From positions 1 through 44,837 of IMG/VR virus record IMGVR_UViG_3300045952_000180: 44,837 nt of DNA; one strand, given 5' to 3'. Position numbers and translations under genes: made by a program. This document shows, piece after piece, positions 37,763-44,710 of the stretch (position 1 is the first letter of the stretch; every line of letters starts with the position of its first letter). The notes under the pieces were generated by a model. It was not told where the DNA came from. It worked only from the letters and a program-made list of their open reading frames with translations, and did not search any database. Origin of the DNA: a virus.

Positions 37763-38121
37763 AGCTCAAGCGCCTGTACCACCATCCCCTCACCGATCCG
37801 CCCATGGTCCGCGGCGTGACGGTGCTCGAGTCGGCCGCCGAGCACAACTTCTCTCCGCGTTTACTCGATGGGGGGATCGCCGAGGGATGGCTCACGATGG
37901 AGCGCGGCAAGGTCATCATCCGCGGCGAGAACAAGACCCTCACCTACCGGATCGTGCTGCCGCCCGGCTACTACTGCTGCTACTGCAATCGGGCACTGGA
38001 CGACGGACCGGCGGCGCGGACGCACATCGACGAGGATCACCGCGACGAGCCGTCGCCGGACCAGAACAATCCGAGCGGCTATCGGCGGGACAACTTCTTT
38101 GCGTGTAAACAGGAGACGTAA
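37759..38121 (+). CDS. Hypothetical protein with C2H2-like finger
   Basis: 120 aa. The first 70 residues form a beta pattern (VRGVTVLES, KVIIRGENKTLTYRIVLPPG), followed by YCCYCNRALDDGPAARTHIDEDH, a C-x2-C-x11-H-x4-H zinc finger. Head or tail region accessory protein; unknown partner. Confidence 0.6.
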   Translation: MKLKRLYHHPLTDPPMVRGVTVLESAAEHNFSPRLLDGGIAEGWLTMERGKVIIRGENKTLTYRIVLPPGYYCCYCNRALDDGPAARTHIDEDHRDEPSPDQNNPSGYRRDNFFACKQET

Positions 38122-38124
38122 GCG

Positions 38125-38595
38125 ATGGCGGACATCGTCTACAACATCGCGAAGGGGCGCGTCGCCGAGCTCTACAACCGCGTCGATCTGGGCGATCCCT
38201 CGACCTCCCGCCTGACCGTCGTGGCCATCGCGGCGGGCACCACAACCGACGCGCAGTTTCGGGACTTCGACACCTTGGCGCAGTCGCTGCCCGGCTCGGG
38301 CGGCGCGGCCGAGGCAACGAATGCGAGCTATGCGCGTAAGACGTTGACCGCGGCCGATCTCACCGCGTTCGCCCCCGACGACACTAACGACCGCGTCGAT
38401 CTGGACATCCCCGACCAGACGTGGACCGGGATCGCGGCGGGCACCAACTGGACCGATCTCATCATCTGCTACAACCCGACCGCTGGCGCCGACTCGACGA
38501 TCGTGCCGATGACGCTGCACGACTTCGCCGTGACGCCGGACGGCTCCGACATCACGGCCGTCATCAATACCGCGGGGTTCTTCCGGGCGAGCTGA
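38125..38595 (+). CDS. Phage tail/baseplate-type structural protein
   Basis: 156 aa. The pattern YNRVDLGDPSTSRLTVVAI, RDFDTLAQSLPG, NASYARKTLTAAD, DIPDQTWTGIAAGTNWTDLI, VPMTLHDFAV and end GFFRAS is widespread in phage tail regions. All-beta fold expected. Job within the appendage unknown. Joined to the next gene by a TGATG overlap. Confidence 0.75.
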   Translation: MADIVYNIAKGRVAELYNRVDLGDPSTSRLTVVAIAAGTTTDAQFRDFDTLAQSLPGSGGAAEATNASYARKTLTAADLTAFAPDDTNDRVDLDIPDQTWTGIAAGTNWTDLIICYNPTAGADSTIVPMTLHDFAVTPDGSDITAVINTAGFFRAS

Positions 38596-39347
38596 TGCCG
38601 GTCCCGGTCTCCTTCCTCCATCTTTTGGAGTCCCAGACCCCGATCGATACGTTTACCTACACCGGCATTCCGATCAGTCTGGGGAGCGCGAATTGGTCCG
38701 ATCAGGTCTTAGGGGGTAGCCACAACCCGCTGCAAGCCACCGGCGCCGCCGTGATGGCGACCAATCCCGATACCGACAACAGCGGCTGGCGCAACGATCA
38801 GAACTGGGGGCCGAACCTCGCCATGATGCTGACCATGACGACCAAGGGCTCCGCCGGAAACGGCTCCATCGGTCTCTACTTCGGTCTGCAAGGGGCGGGG
38901 CTGGGCACCGGCACCCCGAACGGCTATCGAGGCGAGTGCCGCATTCGATCGGGGTCGACGGACGAGTTTCGTATCCAGCGGTGCGATGTCGGCGTCGACA
39001 CGCAGATCCTCACCGCGACGATCGATCCGTCGACGCTCCAAGAGCTGATCGCCACCGAAAGCCTCGCGGTGATCCGCGTCGGCGTGCAGATCGAAGTGTG
39101 GGGCAAATTCGGTAGCGGCGTCGGCTGGAACTTCAAGGGCTCGATCGGCGATGCGACCTACATGGCGGCGGGCAAAGTGGGGATTCTCATCAACGACTCG
39201 ACCACGGCTGATTCGGTCTACGACAGCCTGCGCGTGATGGACATCCCGGCCACCTACGGCCGCCGCGTGAGCTATCTGCAGATGCCGCAAAAGCCTCCGT
39301 GGCAGCAGCGCTACACCATCGGGTCGCTGGAGGATCTGACCGTATGA
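38595..39347 (+). CDS. LamG/concanavalin-like tail appendage protein
   Basis: 250 aa. FTYTGIPISLGSANWSD starts a lectin-like beta sandwich with Trp/Gly strands; VWGKFGSGVGWNFKGSIGD and YMAAGKVGILINDST close it. Such modules bind carbohydrate. It likely helps attach to host surface glycans. It resembles the C-terminal module of the exported beta-helix protein at 15541 in style, but no close similarity can be claimed by eye. Confidence 0.6.
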   Translation: MPVPVSFLHLLESQTPIDTFTYTGIPISLGSANWSDQVLGGSHNPLQATGAAVMATNPDTDNSGWRNDQNWGPNLAMMLTMTTKGSAGNGSIGLYFGLQGAGLGTGTPNGYRGECRIRSGSTDEFRIQRCDVGVDTQILTATIDPSTLQELIATESLAVIRVGVQIEVWGKFGSGVGWNFKGSIGDATYMAAGKVGILINDSTTADSVYDSLRVMDIPATYGRRVSYLQMPQKPPWQQRYTIGSLEDLTV

Positions 39348-40261
39348 TCCTGCTCACCGACACCAACGATAAGCTGCAGGTCATCACCTCGGCGACGACG
39401 GATCTCGACGTGGTGATCTCGTACGCGGACATGAGCAGCTCGACGTTTGCGGTGAGCGGGCTCGGCAAGCAGCTGACGACCATTACGACGGCGACGACCA
39501 CCGACGTGCTGGCCGCGCCGGCCGCCAGCACCGTGCGCAATATGAAACAGCTCACCGCGCGCAACGCGCACGCCACGATCGCGGTCGATGTGACCGTGCA
39601 GTACAACGACAACGCCACGGTCTACGAGCTGCATAAGGTGACGCTGCAGCCCGGCGACTGCTTGGAGTTTGTCGAGGGCATCGGCTTCTACACGCTGACC
39701 AATATCTCGAGCGGGCGGCTCATCACCAACGTCGAATCGGATTACCAGCAACGCGCGTTCCGGTCGGTGCTCTCGCAGGTGGCGCAGGGCACCTTCGTGA
39801 TGGTCTCCGGGACCGCCTACTACGTGTACATGGGCCGCGTGGCCCAGGCGATCACCGTCGCGTATGTGGAGTTTCACGTGACGAGTGCGGGCGCGGGGGC
39901 CCAGACGGCCGAGGTGGGCATCTTCTCGACGCCGACGGCGCCGAGCAAATCGGCGCAGACCCTGACGAAGCTCGCCGCCACCGGCACGGTGGGCGCCCTC
40001 ACCGGCACCGGGATGCTCCGCAACAGCTCGAGCCTCGCGACGCTCGTGCCCGCGGGGACCCATCTCTGGGGCGCGTTCCGGACGGCCATGGCCACGACCC
40101 AGCCGACCATCACCGGCGGCCTGGTCGGCGACAAGAGTCAGGGGCGCATCCTGACGACGACCGGCGGCGGCGCGCTCACCGGCCTCACGACTGCGTCGGG
40201 CGGTCTTGTCACGCTCGGCGTCGCCACCGTCGCGCCCGAGCTGATCGTCACCATCGACTGA
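39344..40261 (+). CDS. Tail appendage structural protein
   Basis: 305 aa. Thr/Ser/Ala-rich beta sequence: YADMSSSTFAVSGLGKQLTT, then RNAHATIAVDVTVQYNDNATVYELHKVTLQPGDCLEFVEGIGFYTL in pieces, which is the usual N-terminal part of phage appendage proteins, followed by a second beta domain (YYVYMGRVAQAITVAYVEFH). Likely part of a side fibre or receptor-binding complex. Confidence 0.65.
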   Translation: MILLTDTNDKLQVITSATTDLDVVISYADMSSSTFAVSGLGKQLTTITTATTTDVLAAPAASTVRNMKQLTARNAHATIAVDVTVQYNDNATVYELHKVTLQPGDCLEFVEGIGFYTLTNISSGRLITNVESDYQQRAFRSVLSQVAQGTFVMVSGTAYYVYMGRVAQAITVAYVEFHVTSAGAGAQTAEVGIFSTPTAPSKSAQTLTKLAATGTVGALTGTGMLRNSSSLATLVPAGTHLWGAFRTAMATTQPTITGGLVGDKSQGRILTTTGGGALTGLTTASGGLVTLGVATVAPELIVTID

Positions 40262-40271
40262 GGAGCCCACC

Positions 40272-40529
40272 ATGCCGGATATGCTCGCCGTCGTGAAGGT
40301 CGTCACCTTCGGCGCGAATCAAGTAGCCGACATCCGCTACGAGGGGGAAGTCTTCGCCGGGCAGACGGACCAGATCGGCCCGATCCAGTGGAATTGCAAC
40401 ATGTCCCGGAGCGCGTCGGCCGGTCAGGCGAAGACGACCATTCGTGCCGCCGTCGAGCAGGCCGTCGTCGCCTTCGGCATCGCCATCGCAGGGTCGGATC
40501 AGATCATGGTGGTAGGCGGCCCCGCCTAA
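40272..40529 (+). CDS. Small tail-region hypothetical protein
   Basis: 85 aa, AGGAG-driven ATG. Short beta strands (VVKVVTFGANQVADIRYEG) and an Ala-rich helix (IRAAVEQAVVAFGIAIAG), ending VVGGPA. Member of the appendage gene run. No family recognised. Confidence 0.65.
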   Translation: MPDMLAVVKVVTFGANQVADIRYEGEVFAGQTDQIGPIQWNCNMSRSASAGQAKTTIRAAVEQAVVAFGIAIAGSDQIMVVGGPA

Positions 40530-40534
40530 CCTGC

Positions 40535-41401
40535 GTGGCCAACGAGCTCGTCGGCGTCTTTGATCCGGAGCGGTATGCCGGGTTCGTGGACGTCGAGCTG
40601 GCCGACGCCGGCGTCTACGACCGCGAGCTCGTCAAGTACGTCGCCCCGGCCGGCCAGTCGATCGCCGTCGGTCAGGCGAGCGAGACCGACACGGCGCAGC
40701 CGATCGCCCGGCTCAAGAGCCGGACCCTCGGCCAGCCCTCCGAAACAGATCTCGCGCAAACGCACTCGCGGCTCAAGTCGCGCACGCTGGGCCAAGTCTC
40801 GGAGACCGATACCGCTCAGCCCCTCACCCGGCTCAAGTCGCGCACGCTGGGGCAACCCTCGGAAACCGACGTTGCCCAGGCGCTCTCCCATACCAAGAGC
40901 CGCACGCTCGGCCAGGCGACCGAGACCGATCTCGCGCAAAGTCAAGGACGCTTAAAAAGCAAATCTCTCGGTTTAGCGTCCGAGACCGAAACCGCGCAGC
41001 CGCTCGCCCGCCTGAAGTCCCGCGTGCTCAGCCAGGTCACCGAGACGGACCTCGCCCAGCCCATCACCGTCCTTACCACCGGCGGCGGGCAGTCGGTCAC
41101 GGTGGGCCAAGCCGCAGAGACGGATGCGGCTCAGCCGATCACCGCCCGGAAGTCCCTCACCCTCGGGCAACCGAGCGAGCTCGATACCGCCCGAGCTTTC
41201 AGCGTGCAGAAGATGCGGATGCTGGGGGCCGTGCTCGAGACGGACGTGGCGCTCACGCTGGCCACCGCTCGGAAAACCCGTGTCCTCGGGATCGCCATTG
41301 AGGCAGACTCGGCGCGGCCGATGACCGTCACCGGCGGCGGCGGGGGGCCGGTGCCCGGCCCCGGCGGGCGGCTCAGGATCTTGACGGAGGTGCGGGGATG
41401 A
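40535..41401 (+). CDS. Repeat protein with tandem 20-aa units
   Basis: 288 aa from GTG 40535. A short N-terminal part (FDPERYAGFVDVELADAGVY) is followed by about ten 20-residue repeats of the form LKSRTLGQ-x-x-ETD-x-AQPL. Units keep 60-nt spacing (40712, 40772, 40832, 40892, 40952, 41012), then diverge around a Gly-rich insert. The end is GGGGGPVPGPGG. Repeats of this LGQ..ETD..AQP kind occur in phage appendage proteins and probably form a beta-solenoid stalk. Copy number may vary. Confidence 0.75.
   Translation: MANELVGVFDPERYAGFVDVELADAGVYDRELVKYVAPAGQSIAVGQASETDTAQPIARLKSRTLGQPSETDLAQTHSRLKSRTLGQVSETDTAQPLTRLKSRTLGQPSETDVAQALSHTKSRTLGQATETDLAQSQGRLKSKSLGLASETETAQPLARLKSRVLSQVTETDLAQPITVLTTGGGQSVTVGQAAETDAAQPITARKSLTLGQPSELDTARAFSVQKMRMLGAVLETDVALTLATARKTRVLGIAIEADSARPMTVTGGGGGPVPGPGGRLRILTEVRG
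40652..41340 (+). repeat. Tandem 60-bp coding repeats
   Basis: About ten units with a 60-bp period inside the repeat protein. The first six are close copies (for example the 14 bases around CTCAAGTCGCGCACG recur at 40772 and 40832); later ones are diverged. Short-read assemblies can collapse such units, so the true copy number is uncertain. Confidence 0.8.
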
Positions 41402-41736
41402 GCGACAGCCGGTGGGCGACGATCACGATCATGAGCGGGACCGACGCCAGCGAGGCGCTCACCCTGCACGACAACGCCGTCTATCGCTCGTTCGCCGTCT
41501 ACCTCTACTCGCCCATGGCCCTGCCCGAGTCGGTGACCGTCGAAGTCACGCCGGCGCTGGACGACCCTGACTTTCGGACCCTCCAGACCGGGGGCCAGGA
41601 CTTCGTGCTGCCCGCGGGCAAGTGCACGTACCTGCTCGAGATGATCGCTGCCAAGGTGCGTTTAAAGGCGGACACTAACGTGGCCGGGGATCGCGTCTTT
41701 ACCTGGCGCGCGGTGGGCCATGCGGTGGCTTGCTAG
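41398..41736 (+). CDS. Small tail-region structural protein
   Basis: 112 aa. A beta-rich protein: WATITIMSGTDASEALTLHD, YRSFAVYLYSPMALPESVTV, FRTLQTGGQDFVLPAGK, RLKADTNVAGDRVFTW. The pattern is common for minor phage structural proteins. Overlaps the repeat gene upstream and the lipoprotein gene downstream (17 nt). Confidence 0.65.
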   Translation: MSDSRWATITIMSGTDASEALTLHDNAVYRSFAVYLYSPMALPESVTVEVTPALDDPDFRTLQTGGQDFVLPAGKCTYLLEMIAAKVRLKADTNVAGDRVFTWRAVGHAVAC

Positions 41737-41962
41737 CGGGGCGCTCATGTCGTGCGCGTTCCTGCCCGCCTGCTCCAGCGTGGGCACCGCGCGCGATCTG
41801 ACCGCCGTGAAGGTCTGGGACCAACGCGGGGAGACGGTCGGGGAATTCATCTACCTCTACTGCCGGCGGGCCGCGCCGCGCGAGCAGCTCGTCTTCCGGT
41901 GGGGCGTCGAGCGGACGCTCGGCCCCCATCGTGTCGTGATCCAGTGTGAACCCGAGGACTAA
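41720..41962 (+). CDS. Lipoprotein (lipobox LPAC)
   Basis: 80 aa. Hydrophobic N-terminus with lipobox LPAC near residue 18 (ALMSCAFLPACSS): signal peptidase II would cut before that Cys and anchor it by lipid. The mature part (about 60 aa) has two further Cys. Start overlaps the preceding gene. An outer-membrane spanin or a superinfection-exclusion lipoprotein are options; it lacks the Pro richness of Rz1. Confidence 0.7.
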   Translation: MRWLASGALMSCAFLPACSSVGTARDLTAVKVWDQRGETVGEFIYLYCRRAAPREQLVFRWGVERTLGPHRVVIQCEPED

Positions 41963-41977
41963 CGAGGGAGGGTGCTA

Positions 41978-42202
41978 ATGACCATCGAAGGCGTCCTGAC
42001 GCTGTTGCTCTGGATCGTCGTCATCTTCGCGATCGGTTGGCTCGCGCATTGGGTGATCTCGAGTTTCCTACCCGAGCCGGTGCGCACGCCCGCCATGCTC
42101 CTCGTCGGCGTCGTCCTGCTCATCATCGTGATCTTCCTGTTGCTGCAGGTGTCGGGTCTGGGCGGCCGCAAGCTCGGGCAGCTGCCGCTGCCGTTAGGCT
42201 GA
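41978..42202 (+). CDS. Two-helix membrane protein, holin-like
   Basis: 74 aa from ATG 41978 behind GAGGGAGGG. Two strong transmembrane helices (LTLLLWIVVIFAIGWLAHWV and MLLVGVVLLIIVIFLLLQVS) separated by a short PEPVR loop and ending in basic GRKLGQ. Resembles small phage membrane proteins of the Thivi_2564 kind. Last gene of the late operon, next to a lipoprotein, so a lysis role is plausible but not shown. Confidence 0.65.
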   Translation: MTIEGVLTLLLWIVVIFAIGWLAHWVISSFLPEPVRTPAMLLVGVVLLIIVIFLLLQVSGLGGRKLGQLPLPLG

Positions 42203-42211
42203 TGTCACGGG

Positions 42212-42252
42212 CGCGCGGCCGCGCTATTCTTTAGGCGACCGCGCGATTTTTT
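42212..42252 (+). terminator. Terminator at the end of the late operon
   Basis: CGCGCGG (42212-42218) pairs with CCGCGCG (42239-42245), followed by ATTTTTT (42246-42252). A self-complementary GCGCGGCCGCGC (42213-42224) offers another hairpin. It ends rightward late transcription and overlaps the last codons of the convergent HNH gene. Confidence 0.65.
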
Positions 42253-42698
42253 AGGCGATGGTCGATGCGTGGCAGGCCGGCTTTTCTTTCGGCGCGGCGC
42301 AGCCGTTTTCGATCTTTGCGGCATACGCGACATTCGCGGGCGCCATCGGTGCGTATATAAGTATTGGCACCATCAAACGGGTGACCAGCAAAGCACTCCG
42401 TCTTTGAACGATTGACTGCCGCGTATGTTATCGGGCTTCGGAGTAGATTGTCCCGACACGTCACGATTTCAAGATGGTTTGGATTGACGCACGCCCGGTT
42501 ACGACACAGATGGTCAAGTTGCAGCCCGAGTGGTATAGGGCCGCGCCATAATTGCCATGCCACTCGATGCGCAGGTCGCATTCTGCCTGTGACGCCGAAT
42601 TGGCCATATCCACTGCTCCGGCACCCCAGCCACAACCAACACCCAGAATTAGGTTCTGGTTCAACGTATTGCCAGAATTTGGGTTCAAGCGTCAACAC
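42231..42698 (-). CDS. HNH_3-type endonuclease, end of the leftward block
   Basis: 155 aa from GTG at 42696-42698, chosen because LTLEPKFWQYVEPEPNSGCWLW aligns with sister genes; a longer frame starts at 42779. Contains AHRVAWQLWRGPIPLG, core LDHLCRNRACVNPNHLEIV and C-terminal CFAGHP...CRVCRKDRKRLRRAERK. It overlaps the 3' end of the upstream nuclease-like gene by 14 nt. DNA is clearly poorer in GC than the rest. Homing endonuclease by similarity to the set. Confidence 0.87.
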   Translation of the reverse strand: MLTLEPKFWQYVEPEPNSGCWLWLGCRSSGYGQFGVTGRMRPAHRVAWQLWRGPIPLGLQLDHLCRNRACVNPNHLEIVTCRDNLLRSPITYAAVNRSKTECFAGHPFDGANTYIRTDGARECRVCRKDRKRLRRAERKAGLPRIDHRLKNRAVA

Positions 42699-43044
42699 GT
42701 AATGTCTCCGCAGTAACTGGGGTGACCGTACATGTCCACAACTTTCTCGATCCGCGGGGGCCCTGCTTTCCCCAGCCATGTACCGAGATCCGGTTGCCCG
42801 CGGCCAGCCACTTCTCGACGTTCTTCCGCAGCTCGGGGCTCTGGATCTTCGCGACGCGGGCGGCCTGATTGCTCATCGTGGTCGTTTGCACGCCGAGACA
42901 GCCCGGCAGGTCATCGACCGCCAGGACATCAAATAGCCCGTACAGATCCTTCGTGATGTGGACGCGCGGGATGCGCTTCTCGACCACCTCGGCCATGGCG
43001 CCGAGCTCGCGCAGGAATTTCAGCGAGCGCTGCGTCGGGCTCAC
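42685..43044 (-). CDS. PD-(D/E)XK-like nuclease-fold protein
   Basis: 119 aa. The sequence follows a small endonuclease-like family seen in phages and bacteria: TQRSLKFLRELGAMAEVVEK, HITKDLYGLFDVLAV (Asp), LGVQTTTMSNQAARVAKI (Gln in the D-x-Q strand) and WLAAGNRISVHGWGKQGPRG. Such proteins are thought to act as resolvase- or restriction-type nucleases. Catalysis is inferred from the fold pattern. Starts by ATGAG overlap with the upstream gene. Confidence 0.65.
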   Translation of the reverse strand: MSPTQRSLKFLRELGAMAEVVEKRIPRVHITKDLYGLFDVLAVDDLPGCLGVQTTTMSNQAARVAKIQSPELRKNVEKWLAAGNRISVHGWGKQGPRGSRKLWTCTVTPVTAETLRVDA

Positions 43045-43232
43045 GGCCCGTCGCGGCTAATCCGATCCGACTCCGCCGCCGAGACGTAGCGGCCAGCGTG
43101 GTGCTGCAAATCGTAGAGCGGATAGCCATGCGCATCGAAGTGCGTCTCGCCGGGATGCGTGCGGCACCACGCGCAGGTCTTCGCGGCCGCCTTCACCTGC
43201 CGCGCGATCCGATGGTAGTCGTCGAGTCTCAT
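43041..43232 (-). CDS. Small Cys/His-rich hypothetical protein
   Basis: 63 aa. Basic helix (YHRIARQVKAAAKT), then CAWCRTHPGETHFDAHGYPLYDLQHHAG, a CxxC with several His, likely zinc-binding. It may be a degenerate HNH-like zinc module. The 43233-43302 gap upstream holds no gene; no clear promoter seen. Confidence 0.6.
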   Translation of the reverse strand: MRLDDYHRIARQVKAAAKTCAWCRTHPGETHFDAHGYPLYDLQHHAGRYVSAAESDRISRDGP

Positions 43233-43302
43233 CGCGCCCCCCTCGAGAGCGATGATCGTAGCACGCTGCGTTTAGGCTATGCGGCGCAGATGTCTCGTGA
43301 CC

Positions 43303-43413
43303 TTAGGCTTTCTGCAGCGCGCGCCCGCAGCGCGCACAGACCGCCTCGCCACGAGGTTGCGGCACTGCGAGGCGATACCGCGGGCACTGCGGGTTCACGC
43401 ACCGATACGCCAT
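43303..43413 (-). CDS. 36-aa zinc-ribbon peptide
   Basis: Starts MAYRCVNPQCPRY and has CARCGRALQKA: two Cys pairs that can bind one zinc. ATG at 43411-43413. Too short for most gene finders but a convincing miniature ribbon. Sits in the leftward block between membrane-protein and nuclease-like genes. Confidence 0.55.
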   Translation of the reverse strand: MAYRCVNPQCPRYRLAVPQPRGEAVCARCGRALQKA

Positions 43414-43418
43414 CGACC

Positions 43419-43607
43419 CTACATGCTCCGGAAGCGATAGGTCGGACCGGGCTTGCAGCCGTACAGCGTGACGATGGACCCCACCACCGTGAAGAAGACG
43501 GCCAGCCCCACGACGGCGATGATGAGCCACTGCCACCACGTCCCGCGCATGCCACGGCGCACGATGCGCAGCTCGCGCTCCAGGTCTTCCACGCGCGTGT
43601 CCGTCAT
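43419..43607 (-). CDS. Small single-pass membrane protein with N-terminal helix
   Basis: 62 aa from ATG at 43605-43607. Cytoplasmic charged helix (TRVEDLERELRIVRRGMRG), then one transmembrane segment (WLIIAVVGLAVFFTVVGSIV) and a short tail with one Cys. Start overlaps the stop of the upstream membrane-protein gene. Confidence 0.65.
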   Translation of the reverse strand: MTDTRVEDLERELRIVRRGMRGTWWQWLIIAVVGLAVFFTVVGSIVTLYGCKPGPTYRFRSM

Positions 43608-43822
43608 ACCCGGCGCCAGCCTTCGCGCCACGCCTGTCGAATACTCAAGGCCCACCAGACCAGCCCCACGACGGCGAGCGAGAGACCATTAATGGCCGCG
43701 ATCGTGAGCAGAATGATCGGCACCCACGTCGGCGTGCCGACCCAGAGACACAGCCCCGCCCACGCCCAACTGCCGACGCTGGCGATCACCAACGGCCACC
43801 ACAACCGCTTCACGTGTTCCAT
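43604..43822 (-). CDS. Small multi-pass membrane protein
   Basis: 72 aa from MEHVKRLWW (ATG at 43820-43822). Two to three hydrophobic helices (LVIASVGSWAWAGLCLWVG, WVPIILLTIAAINGLSLAVV, VWWALS) and a basic end RQAWREGWRRV. Follows the Tat/membrane gene by 5 nt, so probably works with it. Confidence 0.65.
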   Translation of the reverse strand: MEHVKRLWWPLVIASVGSWAWAGLCLWVGTPTWVPIILLTIAAINGLSLAVVGLVWWALSIRQAWREGWRRV

Positions 43823-43827
43823 GGCAC

Positions 43828-44710
43828 TCACCCTCCGAGACAGATGCAGCCCCACGTAAACTCCCAGTCCCGCGCGTACTGATTCATCTCTGACGTGGGG
43901 TTATCGTTGAGGGGCGGCTCCCCGATGTCGTACCCGCCGTAAATCTGACTCCCCGGCCCCAAGCCTTCGATCCAGTAGTGCGGGTTGTTGTCGAAGACCT
44001 CCTTGCTCATCGTTACGTCTTCCAACAGGTTCACGGCTCCAGCGTTGACGGGGTCTGGGTACGGTAATGCCGCCGCCTCGATCGGCCCTGACTCCAAGAG
44101 GCCATCAGCGCCCGGCCCGCTGTGCGGCGTAAGGGCATCGCGGATCAGCGGAAACAACTCGTAGGCGATCGAGAAGGCGATCAGACCGAAGCCGAGTAGC
44201 ACCAGCCCGGGGCCCGTGATGCTGATGTTCAGGCCGACGAAGCCATAGGCGATGCTGACGCCGATCGCCCCCATGCGGATCTGATTGCTGAACTCGCGCC
44301 AGACGGCCAAGTTGGCCTGGTTGATCGGCGGGCTGGCACCGAACAGCGCGAGGCCCAGGCCGACGCCGATGTTCTTGAAGGCAGAGAGGACGTGGATGGT
44401 CGTGTCGATGCCCGAGTGTTCCGGCGGCGGCGCGCCCGTTGCGTTGGCCATCGCCGTGTTGAGCGCCCCGAGGATCGGCCCGGCTTCCGGCCCGGTAAAG
44501 AACGCGCTCGCCGGGTCGTCCACCCACCATTGCGTGCGCATGTATTCCTGCGCCGCTAAGTAATCCGACAACTGCCGGTCGTACATCGCCTGCAGTTGGT
44601 CCTTGCGCCATTGCTCCCCCGGCGAGAGGTGGCTGCCACCGAAGAGGCCGACGGCGAAATCCCAGAGCTGCGAGAAGGGCTCCCAGCCGCCCCAGTAGTC
44701 TTCACTCCAC
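43828..44710 (-). CDS. C-terminal part of 480-aa Tat-signal/membrane protein (continues at 560-1)
   Basis: Continues in frame from base 1 of the circle. Within this part: a Trp-rich stretch (FNPWSEDYWGGWEPFSQLWD), a Gly/hydrophobic region, two probable transmembrane segments (IGVSIAYGFVGLNISITGPG and LVLLGFGLIAFSIAYELFPLI), and a C-terminus rich in Asn/Tyr ending WGCICLGG. A gene caller working on the linear contig sees only a truncated 252-aa frame starting at 44586. Function unknown; export plus membrane spans and small membrane partners suggest a cell-envelope role. Confidence 0.8.

Noticed and set aside
6700-41660. Frequent CGTTTA hexamer (often Arg-Leu as CGT TTA) in a GC-rich genome
   Set aside because: By rough count it seems more frequent than expected, but it follows from codon context and has no strand or spacing pattern that I could see.
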